This document shows positions 52,654 to 60,575 of a DNA stretch of 64,000 nt, piece after piece (position 1 is the first letter of the stretch; each line of letters opens with the position of its first letter). A program made the translations under genes and the position numbers. Below the pieces are notes generated by a model. The model saw only the letters and a list, made by a program, of their open reading frames with translations. It was not told where the DNA came from and did not search any database. The stretch lies in contig NC_014918.1 of assembly GCF_000185905.1 (NCBI RefSeq), forward strand, positions 124,001 through 188,000, given 5' to 3'. Source of the DNA: Mesorhizobium ciceri biovar biserrulae WSM1271. Its GTDB lineage: Bacteria > Pseudomonadota > Alphaproteobacteria > Rhizobiales > Rhizobiaceae.

Positions 52654-53430
52654 TCAGTCCTTCACCGGCACCGTATAATTCAGGATCAGGCGGCCGCCAT
52701 CCGGATAGATGGTCTGGCCGACAATGTAGGAGGCGTCGGCGCTGGCCAGGAAGGATGCGACGCTGGCGATCTCGGAAGGTTCGCCACAGCGGCCGCTCGG
52801 CGTGCGCGACAGGATGGTCTGGCGCTGCGCTTCGCTGGCCATGACCGAGCTCTTGACCATGTCGGTCAGGATGGTGCCGGGGCCGATGGCGTTGACGCGA
52901 ATGTTATGCGGAATCAATCCGACGGCCATCACCGCCGTCAACTGCTTGATGCCACCCTTGGACACGGCATAGGCCACGGAATTGGGAATGGCCAGGATGG
53001 CGTTGATCGACGACATGTTGATGATCGAGCCGCCGCGTCCCTGCGCGATCATGGCCCTTGCCGCGGCCTGCCCGAGAAGGAACGGCGCCTTGAGATTGAC
53101 GCGCTGAACCAGGTCGAAGGCTTCCTCGGGGAAGTCAACGAAATCGTCCAGATGGATGATGCCGGCATTGTTGATGAGGACGTCGACACCGCCGAATCGC
53201 TCCGCGGCCTTGGCAACAACATCGGCTGCCATCTCCTGGGTGCATTCGGAGAGATCCGCCGATAGCCATGCGGCACGCTCGCCAAGACGTTCGGCATGCT
53301 CGCGTCCGCGATCGGCCTGCACGTCGACAAGCACCACCTTGGCGCCATCGGCATGAAAGCGCTCGGCGCAGGCAAGGCCCAGGCCTTGTGCCGCCCCGGT
53401 GACGATCACGACTTTTCCTGCGTGCTTCAC
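52654..53430 (-). CDS. Short-chain dehydrogenase/reductase
   Basis: A 258-residue classical SDR with VIVTGAAQGLGLACAE, NNAG, catalytic Ser in IINMSSINA and YAVSKGGIKQ. The end IYPDGGRLILNYTVPVKD matches the paralogue at 40027-40806. The GTG at 53430 is preferred because AAAAGGG lies about 9 bases ahead and the family start aligns; an ATG eight codons earlier is possible. It leads the six-gene minus-strand operon and has an operator candidate 33 bases upstream. Confidence 0.9.
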   Translation of the reverse strand: MKHAGKVVIVTGAAQGLGLACAERFHADGAKVVLVDVQADRGREHAERLGERAAWLSADLSECTQEMAADVVAKAAERFGGVDVLINNAGIIHLDDFVDFPEEAFDLVQRVNLKAPFLLGQAAARAMIAQGRGGSIINMSSINAILAIPNSVAYAVSKGGIKQLTAVMAVGLIPHNIRVNAIGPGTILTDMVKSSVMASEAQRQTILSRTPSGRCGEPSEIASVASFLASADASYIVGQTIYPDGGRLILNYTVPVKD

Positions 53431-53463
53431 AACCCAATCCCTTTTCACAATCATGACATTTAT

Positions 53464-53480
53464 GGATATGTTATCCAATC
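53464..53480. promoter_or_regulatory. Operator candidate GGATA-N3-TATCC (perfect dyad)
   Basis: GGATATGTTATCCAATC; with the flanking bases TGGATA-TGT-TATCCA is a perfect 6-base dyad at 53463-53477. It lies 33 bases upstream of the SDR start on the minus strand. Confidence 0.65.
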
Positions 53481-53621
53481 TATCTTGAACTTTGACGCCA
53501 TTGCAAGTCCGAATGGGAGGAGCGGTTGGGCCGTTATGGCCATCCTTGCGCCTATTCCCGGTCAATTTGGCTTTTTTCTGCCGACCATTGCAAGGTCGGT
53601 TGACTCCACCGAATTAAGTGT

Positions 53622-53638
53622 GATTGGATACTATATTC
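53622..53638. promoter_or_regulatory. Operator candidate GGATA-N3-TATTC (inverted)
   Basis: GATTGGATACTATATTC; its complement GAATATAGTATCCAATC lines up with the sites at 43388 and 53464. It lies 32 bases before the RraA gene. Confidence 0.6.
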
Positions 53639-53670
53639 ATAATAGGTGCCGACGAGGAGGAGTGCAGGCG

Positions 53671-54306
53671 ATGGCGGATGGATCACAGGAAAGCGAACTG
53701 ATCGACGCGTTCCGCGCTCTTGCGACGCCGTTGATCAGCGACAATCTCGCTCGTGTCCCCGGCGCTGTCGGGTTGCGGCCGTTTCATCGGGTGAGCGGCG
53801 TCATGGCGGGGAGAGCGCTGACGGTCAGGACTCGTCCCGGGGACAACCAGTTCATCCATCGTGCGCTCGATCTGTTGCAGCCAGGCGACGTCATTGTCGT
53901 CGACGGCGGTGGCTATGAGGGGCGCGCGCTGGTCGGCGAGATCATGACAAGTGTCGCGGCTTCGCGCGGCGCCGCAGGCATTGTCATCGACGGCGCCATT
54001 CGCGATGCCGGTGCCATCGGCCGCAATCCGTTCCCATGCTTCGCGCGGTCGGCCATCCATCTCGGACCTTACAAGGATGGTCCGGGAGCCATAAATGTTC
54101 CGGTCTGCATAGGCGGCATGGTCGTCGGTCCAGGCGACATCGTCGTCGGGGACGAAGATGGCGTCGTGGCATTTCCAATGGACGGTGCCGCGGCCTTGCT
54201 GGCCGCCGTCCGGGCGCAGGAAGCCCGCGAGGCCGAGATCATGCAGAGCATCCAGGAGAACCGCTATCAGGGAGCCTATGCCCGGGCTTCCAGCGGCAGT
54301 CACTGA
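53671..54306 (+). CDS. RraA-family protein (4-hydroxy-4-methyl-2-oxoglutarate aldolase-like)
   Basis: A 211-residue protein with LISDNLARVPGAVGLRPFHR, GEIMTSVAASRGAAGIVIDG and AIRDAGAIG, then FARSAIHLGPYK and GDIVVGDEDGVVAFP. The G-x-x-x-D-G-x-x-R-D block holds the metal and substrate Arg/Asp of class II pyruvate aldolases of the HMG/CHA type. The ATG at 53671 has GAGGAGGAG about 8 bases ahead, which rules out the open frame upstream. It is divergent from the SDR-pxpBC operon and precedes the transporter genes. Confidence 0.88.
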   Translation: MADGSQESELIDAFRALATPLISDNLARVPGAVGLRPFHRVSGVMAGRALTVRTRPGDNQFIHRALDLLQPGDVIVVDGGGYEGRALVGEIMTSVAASRGAAGIVIDGAIRDAGAIGRNPFPCFARSAIHLGPYKDGPGAINVPVCIGGMVVGPGDIVVGDEDGVVAFPMDGAAALLAAVRAQEAREAEIMQSIQENRYQGAYARASSGSH

Positions 54307-54454
54307 TCGGCGGATCAGGAGCCTGCCGGTGAGAAATCGCATGGCCGGCTGGCGATCTTGCTCAACAAAACCGCTCCGCAACTAACCGAGGGGCGAAACA
54401 ATGCATTTCGGGCACGCCGCCTGGATGCGCCAACAGGGGAAATGGAGAGAATTA

Positions 54455-55576
54455 ATGGTTGTTTCCTTCAAGAGGCTTGCCAAGAGGCTGGCTTGTGCGA
54501 CCGCCCTTGCCGGGCTGGCTATGACCACGATGGCCGCGGCTGCCGATATAAAGATCGGCATCGTGGCTCCCATGACTGGCCAACTGGCCAGTGAAGGGCA
54601 GGATATGGAGAACGCCGTGAAGATGGCGATCGACGCCGTCAACGCCAAAGGTGGCGTCAACGGCGACAAGATCATCACCACGACCGCTGACGACGCCTGC
54701 GATCCGCAGCAGGCGGTGACCGCAGGCAGCAAGCTTGTCTCGGAAGGCGTGACCGCCATCGTTGGCGGCTACTGTTCGGGTGCCGTCTTGCCGACATTGA
54801 AGATCTACGGCGACGCCGGCATTCCGTTCGTCATCATCGGAGCGAACTCGACCAAGCTGGTCGCCGCCAATCAGGGTAATGCCTTCCTCGCCAATTCGAC
54901 CGGCGACATGCAGGCGACTACAGCGGTGGAGCTCTTCAAGAAGAACGGCTACAAGAAGATCGCGGTCGTGGACGAAGGCGATGCCTATTCATCCGACCTG
55001 GCCAAGCTGACCGCCGAAGCCTTCAAGGGCGAAGGCGGCGAAATTGCCGCCAAGGAGACCACCACGGCCGGCGAGCAGGACTATTCGGCGGTCGTCACCA
55101 AGATCAAAGCAAGCGGCGCCGACGCTGTCTTCTGGACCGCCTACCATGCCGGCGGCGCACTGCTCACCAAGCAGCTTCGGCAGGCCGGTTTCCAGGGCGG
55201 CATCGTGCTGGGCGACGGCAACAATTCGCCGGAGTATCTGGAAATCGCCGGGTCGGCCGGTGAGGGCGTGTATCTGTTGTCTCCGCCGACCGTCGACCTC
55301 TTGTCCGGTGCCGCCGACTTCAAAGCCAAGTACAAGGAAACCTATGGTCGTGACGCCGGTGCTTATGCAGCTCTCTCGTATGATGTGGGCGACCTAATCG
55401 CCGATGCCATCACGCGGGCCAAGTCGGCGGATCAAAAGGCGATCATCGAGGCCCTCAAGGCGAGCGACCTCAAAGGCCTTGCCGGCGAAATCAAGTTCAC
55501 CGACAAGAACACCCTCCAGACCTCGAACTTCCGCCCGGTGATCGCCAAAGGCGGCAAGTGGGTGGCTGTCGAATAA
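54455..55576 (+). CDS. Branched-chain amino-acid-type ABC transporter substrate-binding protein
   Basis: A 373-residue periplasmic protein. The signal peptide (FKRLAKRLACATALAGLAMT) ends near TMAAAA, and the mature start ADIKIGIVAPMTGQLASEGQ is characteristic of the LivJ/LivK family. Two Rossmann-like lobes follow, with YCSGAVLPTLKIY, VDEGDAYSSDLAKL and LGDGNNSPEYLEIAG. The ATG at 54455 (GGAGAG ahead) starts the signal peptide. It feeds the permease and ATPase genes that follow. The ligand is predicted to be the amino acid or lactam handled by the neighbouring operons. Confidence 0.93.
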   Translation: MVVSFKRLAKRLACATALAGLAMTTMAAAADIKIGIVAPMTGQLASEGQDMENAVKMAIDAVNAKGGVNGDKIITTTADDACDPQQAVTAGSKLVSEGVTAIVGGYCSGAVLPTLKIYGDAGIPFVIIGANSTKLVAANQGNAFLANSTGDMQATTAVELFKKNGYKKIAVVDEGDAYSSDLAKLTAEAFKGEGGEIAAKETTTAGEQDYSAVVTKIKASGADAVFWTAYHAGGALLTKQLRQAGFQGGIVLGDGNNSPEYLEIAGSAGEGVYLLSPPTVDLLSGAADFKAKYKETYGRDAGAYAALSYDVGDLIADAITRAKSADQKAIIEALKASDLKGLAGEIKFTDKNTLQTSNFRPVIAKGGKWVAVE

Positions 55577-55695
55577 AGGCTAACCGGATTGATGCCGGGG
55601 CGGCCCTTGTGGCGGCCTCGGCGTCATCGCCGATTGTCTGGCGCGCCGACGCTGCGCCCAGACGAGACTTTTTCAATTCTGCCCCAGGAGCATCA

Positions 55696-56607
55696 ATGAC
55701 GCTCGACCTGCTTATTCAGCAACTGGTGAACGGTCTTATCGTCGGCTCGTTCTATGCCCTGATCGCGCTCGGCTACAGCATGGTCTTCGGCGTCATCAAG
55801 CTCCTGAATTTCGCCCATGGCGACATCTACATGAATGGCGCCTTCGTCGGCCTCATCGTGTTTTCCTTCGTCGGTATCTGGGTCGGTAATGGCTGGCTGG
55901 GCGTGGTCTGCGCCCTGCTGGTGTCGATGCTGGTCGTCGGCTTGCTCGGCGTCGTCATCGAACGTTTCGCCTATCGGCCGATGCGCAATGCGCCGCGCCT
56001 ATCCATCCTCATCACAGCGCTCGGTGCGTCGATGGTGTTGAACGGCACGGCACTCGCCCTGACCGGCGGGCGGCACTACGCATTCAACACGGATCTCGGT
56101 TTTGCCGGCATCGACATTTCCACCGTTCACATCACCTACACGCAGATGGTGCTGGTGGCCGCCTCCATTGCTCTTATGGCCGGGATGCAGGCCTTCGTCT
56201 CACGCACCATGTATGGCAAGGCGATGCGCGCCGTGTCCATCGACATGGGGGCGAGCCGCCTGATGGGCATCGATGTCGACCGGGTAATCGCATTGACCTT
56301 CTTCATGGGTTCCGCGCTTGCCGCCGGCGGCGGGGTCATGGCCGGCGCCTACTATGGCAGTGTCCATTTCTTCATGGGCTTCATCATGGGGCTGAAGGCC
56401 TTTACCGCCGCGGTCATCGGCGGGATCGGCAGCGTGCCGGGCGCCATGCTTGGCGGCTTGCTGCTCGGCCTGCTCGAGGCTTTCGGCTCGTCCTTGCCCT
56501 TCGTCGGATCGGAGTGGCGTGACGTCTTCGTTTTCGGGACCCTGATCCTGTTCCTTGTGTTCAAGCCGACGGGCCTTCTTGGCCGCTCTGTCGTGGAGCG
56601 GGTATGA
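55696..56607 (+). CDS. Branched-chain-type ABC transporter permease LivH
   Basis: A 303-residue inner-membrane protein with about eight helices. It starts TLDLLIQQLVNGLIVGSFYA and includes LGYSMVFGVIKLLNFAHGDI, the LivH hallmark. The transmembrane coupling loop has AMRAVSIDMGASRLMGIDVD, where the ATPases dock. The ATG at 55696 has CCAGGAG ahead. It overlaps livM at ATGATGA. Confidence 0.93.
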   Translation: MTLDLLIQQLVNGLIVGSFYALIALGYSMVFGVIKLLNFAHGDIYMNGAFVGLIVFSFVGIWVGNGWLGVVCALLVSMLVVGLLGVVIERFAYRPMRNAPRLSILITALGASMVLNGTALALTGGRHYAFNTDLGFAGIDISTVHITYTQMVLVAASIALMAGMQAFVSRTMYGKAMRAVSIDMGASRLMGIDVDRVIALTFFMGSALAAGGGVMAGAYYGSVHFFMGFIMGLKAFTAAVIGGIGSVPGAMLGGLLLGLLEAFGSSLPFVGSEWRDVFVFGTLILFLVFKPTGLLGRSVVERV

Positions 56608-57566
56608 TGATCGACGAAGTGAGAACCATGCCGGCCGCCGGGCAACCGCAATTGATGCGCTGGTCCGTCGTGCTGCCCGGCCTGGCGGCACTCGCCCTCG
56701 CGCTGGTGTTGCCGCAGTTTGCCAACGCCTACGTGACGGAGGTGGCGACCACGGCGCTGCTCTATGTCGTGCTGTGTCTCGGCCTCAACATTGTCGTCGG
56801 CTATGCCGGCCTGCTCGACCTCGGCTACGCCGCCTTCTTTGCGGTTGGCGCCTACACGTCAGGCATCCTGACCGCGGAATTCGGGTTCAATTTCTGGCTC
56901 ACCATCCCGGTCGCCATGGCGGCGGCCTGCGTGGCCGGCATCATTATTGGTGCGCCGACCTTGAGGCTACGCAGCGACTATCTGGCGATTGTGACGCTGG
57001 GCTTCGGCGAGATCGTCCGCATCATCGCCCGCAACCTCGACATCACCGGTGGCGCGAGTGGTCTCATCGGCATCGAGCGGCCGGAGATCTTCGGCTTCAG
57101 GCTGATGCAGGTGCAGCACTTCTATTATGCGTTCCTGGTGCTGGCGCTGCTCACCGCCTTCGTCTGCCTAAGCGTCGAGCGGTCACGAATGGGACGAGCC
57201 TGGTTCTACGTTCGCTATGATGAGGACGCCGCCGCCGGCATCGGCATCAACCGTGTCACGGCCAAGCTGCAGGCCTATATGATGGGCGCGGTGATCGCTT
57301 CCGTCGCCGGCTGCCTCTATGCCGCCAAGATGACGGCCATCTCGCCGGAGAGTTTCACCTTCAATCAATCGCTTCTCATCCTGCTTGGCGTCGTTCTGGG
57401 TGGCATGGGCCGCATTCCCGGCGTCGTCCTGGGCGCCATTCTCGTGGCTCTGCTTCCGGAGGTACTGCGCGGGGCGGGCACCTATCGTCCACTGGTGACC
57501 GCGGTTGCGCTGCTGGCAATCATGCTCTTCAGACCTAACGGGCTGTGGCCGGACAAGCGGGTTTGA
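56604..57566 (+). CDS. Branched-chain-type ABC transporter permease LivM
   Basis: A 320-residue inner-membrane protein. LGLNIVVGYAGLLDLGYAAF and FAVGAYTSGILTAEFGFNFW are typical of LivM, with LRLRSDYLAIVTLGFGEIVR for the coupling helix. About nine hydrophobic helices. Its first ATG overlaps the livH stop. It pairs with LivH to form the transport channel. Confidence 0.93.
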   Translation: MMIDEVRTMPAAGQPQLMRWSVVLPGLAALALALVLPQFANAYVTEVATTALLYVVLCLGLNIVVGYAGLLDLGYAAFFAVGAYTSGILTAEFGFNFWLTIPVAMAAACVAGIIIGAPTLRLRSDYLAIVTLGFGEIVRIIARNLDITGGASGLIGIERPEIFGFRLMQVQHFYYAFLVLALLTAFVCLSVERSRMGRAWFYVRYDEDAAAGIGINRVTAKLQAYMMGAVIASVAGCLYAAKMTAISPESFTFNQSLLILLGVVLGGMGRIPGVVLGAILVALLPEVLRGAGTYRPLVTAVALLAIMLFRPNGLWPDKRV

Positions 57567-57568
57567 CC

Positions 57569-58333
57569 ATGGCCTTGCTGGAAGTCCGCGATCTGCGCCT
57601 CAGTTTTGGGGGACTGAAAGTCCTTCATGATATTTCGTTCTCGGTTGAGAAAGGTGCCATCAACAGTCTCATCGGGCCGAACGGCGCCGGCAAGACGTCG
57701 CTCTTCAATTGCCTGACCGGCTTCTACAAGCCGAAGGGCGGCTCGATCAGCCTGAGCGGCCGGCCAATTACCGGTTTGCCGCCGCATCGCATCACCGCGC
57801 TCGGGCTCGCCCGTACCTTTCAGAACATCCGGCTGTTCAAGGAGATGAGCGTTCTTGAAAACGCCATGTCCGGCCAGCACTGCCGCAGCCGCCACGGGAT
57901 TGTGTCGGCGATCCTGCATTTGCCGGCACAGCGGCGCGAGGAGGAGGCGATCCGCGCGATCGGCATGCGCTGGCTCGGTTTCGTCGGCATCGAGCAGCAT
58001 GCGCATCGCCGTGCGGGTGGTCTTTCCTATGGCGACCAACGGCGGCTAGAACTCGCAAGAGCCTTGGCCTCGGCGCCCGAGCTCATCCTGCTGGACGAGC
58101 CTGCCGCCGGCCTGAACGAGCGCGAGAAGCTGGACCTCATACATCTGATCCGCCGTATTCGCGATGAAACCGGCGTCACCGTCCTGCTGATCGAACACGA
58201 TATGGGGCTGGTCATGCAAGTGTCGGAAAAGATTGTCGTGTTCGACTACGGTCAGAAGATCGCCGATGGTGCGCCGGAGGCCGTCCGCGCGGACCCCAGG
58301 GTCATCGAAGCCTATCTCGGCACGGAGGATTGA
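57569..58333 (+). CDS. Branched-chain-type ABC transporter ATPase LivG
   Basis: A 254-residue ATPase with Walker A GPNGAGKTS, signature LSYGDQRRLELARALA, Walker B LILLDEPAAGLN, and switch His in LLIEHDMGLV. The extra insert before the signature is usual for LivG. The ATG at 57569 is chosen two bases after the livM stop; the frame opens earlier at 57545. Confidence 0.93.
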   Translation: MALLEVRDLRLSFGGLKVLHDISFSVEKGAINSLIGPNGAGKTSLFNCLTGFYKPKGGSISLSGRPITGLPPHRITALGLARTFQNIRLFKEMSVLENAMSGQHCRSRHGIVSAILHLPAQRREEEAIRAIGMRWLGFVGIEQHAHRRAGGLSYGDQRRLELARALASAPELILLDEPAAGLNEREKLDLIHLIRRIRDETGVTVLLIEHDMGLVMQVSEKIVVFDYGQKIADGAPEAVRADPRVIEAYLGTED

Positions 58334-59061
58334 TGGACTTCGAGATCGTTCTCAGCGCGGACCGTATCGTTGCCCGCTATGGCGCCATCGAAGCGCTTCA
58401 TGGCGTCAGCCTTTCGGTCAAACGCGGTCAGATCGTCGCCCTGCTTGGCGCGAACGGCGCCGGCAAAAGCACGGTGCTGCGCACGCTGTCCGGCCTCATT
58501 GCGGCGTCCTCTGGAAATGTCCGCTTCCTGGGCGAGGACATAACCAAGGCCCCGGCCCATCGGCTGCCGCATCGCGGGCTCGTCCACGTCCCGGAGGGCA
58601 GGCGTATTTTCGGCGACATGACGATCAAGGAGAACCTTGACCTCGGCTCGTTTACGCTTGCCGACGACACCGAGCGCCGGCGGCGGCTGGATCACGTTTT
58701 TGAACTCTTTCCCATCCTGGCGCGCAGAAAGAATGGCGATGCAAGGAACCTCTCTGGAGGAGAGCAGCAGATGCTGGCGATCGGCAGAGCCCTCATGGCC
58801 GCTCCCAAGGTGCTCCTGCTCGATGAGCCGTCAATGGGCCTGGCGCCGCAATTGATCAAGGAAGTCATGAACATCGTCCAGCGCCTCAATCGCCAAGGCG
58901 TCACCATCCTGCTTGTGGAGCAGAACAGCAAAGTCGCCTTGAAATTCGCCGACTACGGCTATGTTCTCAAGGCCGGGCGTATTGTGCTTGAGGGACCAGG
59001 CAGTGAACTTGCGAGCAACGAAGCGGTCATCAGCGCCTATCTAGGCGGCGTCGCTACGTAG
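58333..59061 (+). CDS. Branched-chain-type ABC transporter ATPase LivF
   Basis: A 242-residue ATPase. Walker A is GANGAGKST, the signature is LSGGEQQMLAIGRALM, Walker B is VLLLDEPSMGLA, and the switch His is replaced by Gln (LLVEQN), as is normal for LivF. The ATG at 58333 shares one base with the livG stop and has GGAGG ahead. It is the last gene of the transporter operon. Confidence 0.93.
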   Translation: MDFEIVLSADRIVARYGAIEALHGVSLSVKRGQIVALLGANGAGKSTVLRTLSGLIAASSGNVRFLGEDITKAPAHRLPHRGLVHVPEGRRIFGDMTIKENLDLGSFTLADDTERRRRLDHVFELFPILARRKNGDARNLSGGEQQMLAIGRALMAAPKVLLLDEPSMGLAPQLIKEVMNIVQRLNRQGVTILLVEQNSKVALKFADYGYVLKAGRIVLEGPGSELASNEAVISAYLGGVAT

Positions 59062-59146
59062 CTGACAAAGCCGCCAACACCCGGATTCTACAAATGATAC
59101 CACCGGTCTTTCTTCGACAAATAGCCGTGGGGAAGGACTTGGCACT

Positions 59147-59173
59147 CTAAGCCGGTCCCAGATCTTGGCTTAG
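59147..59173 (+). other. Hairpin downstream of livF
   Basis: CTAAGCC (59147-59153) pairs perfectly with GGCTTAG (59167-59173), 13-base loop, no T-run. It could stabilise the transporter mRNA end or belong to an unannotated RNA. Confidence 0.4.
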
Positions 59174-59215
59174 CCGTTGGCGCTGATACCTACGATGGCA
59201 TCTTCTTTAAGGCAG

Positions 59216-59239
59216 GCTGCGGCTCGCAAAGGCCGCAGC
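59216..59239. other. Perfect 8-bp hairpin
   Basis: GCTGCGGC-tcgcaaag-GCCGCAGC. No T-run. It is directly beside the tRNA-like fragment. Confidence 0.4.
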
Positions 59240-59249
59240 AGTTTCGAAT

Positions 59250-59285
59250 ATGGTAGCGGTGGGGCTTTGAACCCCCGAAGGGAAA
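59250..59285 (-). other. tRNA 3'-end-like fragment
   Basis: On the minus strand GGGGGTTCAAAGCCCC with CCGCTACCA closing at 59251 looks like a T-arm plus acceptor end with CCA. No matching 5' acceptor strand, D-arm or anticodon arm is found within about 90 bases, so it is not a working tRNA. Confidence 0.35.
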
Positions 59286-59315
59286 CTCATCAAGCAGTTG
59301 ACAGAAATCAAGCCT

Positions 59316-59343
59316 GCCAGGTGTCTCCTTCCTGGCTTTTTTT
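59316..59343 (+). terminator. Rho-independent terminator
   Basis: GCCAGG (59316-59321), 9-base loop, CCTGGC (59331-59336), then seven T. A textbook terminator on the plus strand. It probably ends the transporter operon transcript or a short RNA between 59062 and 59316. Confidence 0.75.
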
Positions 59344-59364
59344 GCCCAAAAATCTATAATAAAA

Positions 59365-59609
59365 TCATTCAGTTAGATGAATGCGATGGTAGCGGGAGAG
59401 CGCTACCGCCAATAGATCCGCTTCGTCCGTGATCCCGTTCTGGAAAACGCTGACGACTCCGCGGCGAGGTCTTCCCTCTGTTCCTTGTCTTTTTGGGCTA
59501 GACGGCGCTCGATGCACAGTTGGTCGAACACCCGCTGGAGCAAGTCCAGATCAATGGGCTCGAATATTTCGCCGTACCGTTGCAGTGGCATTTGCCGTCC
59601 CTCAAACAC
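59365..59609 (-). pseudogene. Frameshifted small rhizobial-type gene (family A)
   Basis: The minus-strand frame from 59609 reads FEPIDLDLLQRVFDQLCIER and onward to LAAE, then loses the pattern and stops at about 59403. Dropping one base near 59457 restores VFQNGITDEADLLAVALSRY, the expected family-A ending, with a stop at 59365. The gene is therefore interrupted by a one-base frameshift. It could be a true pseudogene or a sequencing error. Confidence 0.7.
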
Positions 59610-59759
59610 GGCCGATGCGGGATTTTTTCATATAACGGGGTTAGATGCGAACGGATTTCCAAACTGATGCACAGCCCACATGTTCTTCGGACAGCACTAA
59701 AGACCGGGAACCTAAGATCTCATCATGAATTGAGTTGCGTTCGCGTTTGGGAGGTTTGC

Positions 59760-60023
59760 GTGCAAGACCAGCGCTTTGAAAAGCCTGTACGCGTGGCCCT
59801 CGGCAGGTCGAGGAACACGATCTATACGGTTGAGCGAGTAGCCCAGGCAGCGGACATCCTGCTGAACCGATGGCCGGCGATGACCGGCAAGAAACATGTC
59901 GCTGCTCGCAAAGCCTGCCTTGGCGTGCTCGAGGGCCTGAAAGAAACCCGCGACGCTCGCAGGGCCTTCGTCGAGGCCGCAAAGGAGGCAGACATCCTCG
60001 TTGAGCAGGATCCGTTCCGTTGA
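59760..60023 (+). CDS. DUF982 protein
   Basis: An 87-residue protein starting at GTG 59760 with GGGAGG 5 bases ahead. The text RFEKPVRVALGRSRNTIYTV, then ERVAQAADILLNRWPAM and RKACLGVLEG, ending ARRAFVEAAKEADILV, is the DUF982 pattern, a family almost confined to rhizobia and relatives. Small, soluble, helical; function unknown. An open frame extends upstream to 59520 but is not family sequence. Confidence 0.8.
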   Translation: MQDQRFEKPVRVALGRSRNTIYTVERVAQAADILLNRWPAMTGKKHVAARKACLGVLEGLKETRDARRAFVEAAKEADILVEQDPFR

Positions 60024-60094
60024 GCGCCCATCCGCTTTTCATCGGGGCCTCGACTGCCTTACTGTAGACAGGTCGCCCAGGTCCGGAGCCTTCC

Positions 60095-60417
60095 ATGTGC
60101 AACGATTACGAACAGCATGTCCTCTGGGCTGAATATTGCCGGATGATGGCGTCGCTGGCGCTCAAAATCCCCACCCACCAGACCGAACTCGACCTGCCAC
60201 AGGCAGACGACGTGCGCATCAGTGAACCGGCGCCAATAATGCGTGCCGAGCGGGAGGCGGCACCGGATTAGGCCTTTCCGTGGTACGCGGTATCGCGCGA
60301 GCCCACGGGGGCGATGTCCTGGCCCGTTCCGGACCGGAAGACGGCACAGCCATTGAAATCTGGCTGCCATTGAGGGCCATCAACCGCAAGGATGGAGCGA
60401 AGCTGCGGCCAGACTAG
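60095..60417 (+). pseudogene. Chimeric remnant: SRAP start joined to a histidine-kinase end
   Basis: From the ATG at 60095 the frame reads MCNDYEQHVLWAEYCRMMAS then PTHQTELDLPQADDVRISEP, the N-terminus of rhizobial SRAP (SOS-response-associated peptidase, catalytic Cys2), up to about IMRA. It stops at 60271. From about 60250 a second frame reads GGGTGLGLSVVRGIARAHGG and on to IEIWLPL, the G2 box and end of a histidine-kinase ATPase, stopping at 60417. Each is only a piece of its family length, so a deletion has fused two genes. Confidence 0.7.
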
Positions 60418-60575
60418 CGCCCTTGGCAAACGCCTACGCCAAGGGCTTAGCCTCGGTGCACCTGCACTTCCAATGTCGTCTGCTACTGCTACGCAAGGCA
60501 CCACCTTTTCGCGCTTCTGGGCCAATCTCAAGTTCGTTCGGCGGCCCACCCATCGCACAGAGGAGAACAACCTTC

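Noticed and set aside
59250..59340. Functional tRNA or tmRNA
   Set aside because: Only a T-arm and acceptor-like end are present. No partner 5' strand, anticodon arm or tag-coding sequence was found.
59386..59395. Direct repeat ATGGTAGCGG (also at 59250) as an attachment site pair
   Set aside because: The second copy lies inside the coding text of the family-A gene (Ser-Arg-Tyr-His), so ten bases of identity may be chance; no integrase is nearby.
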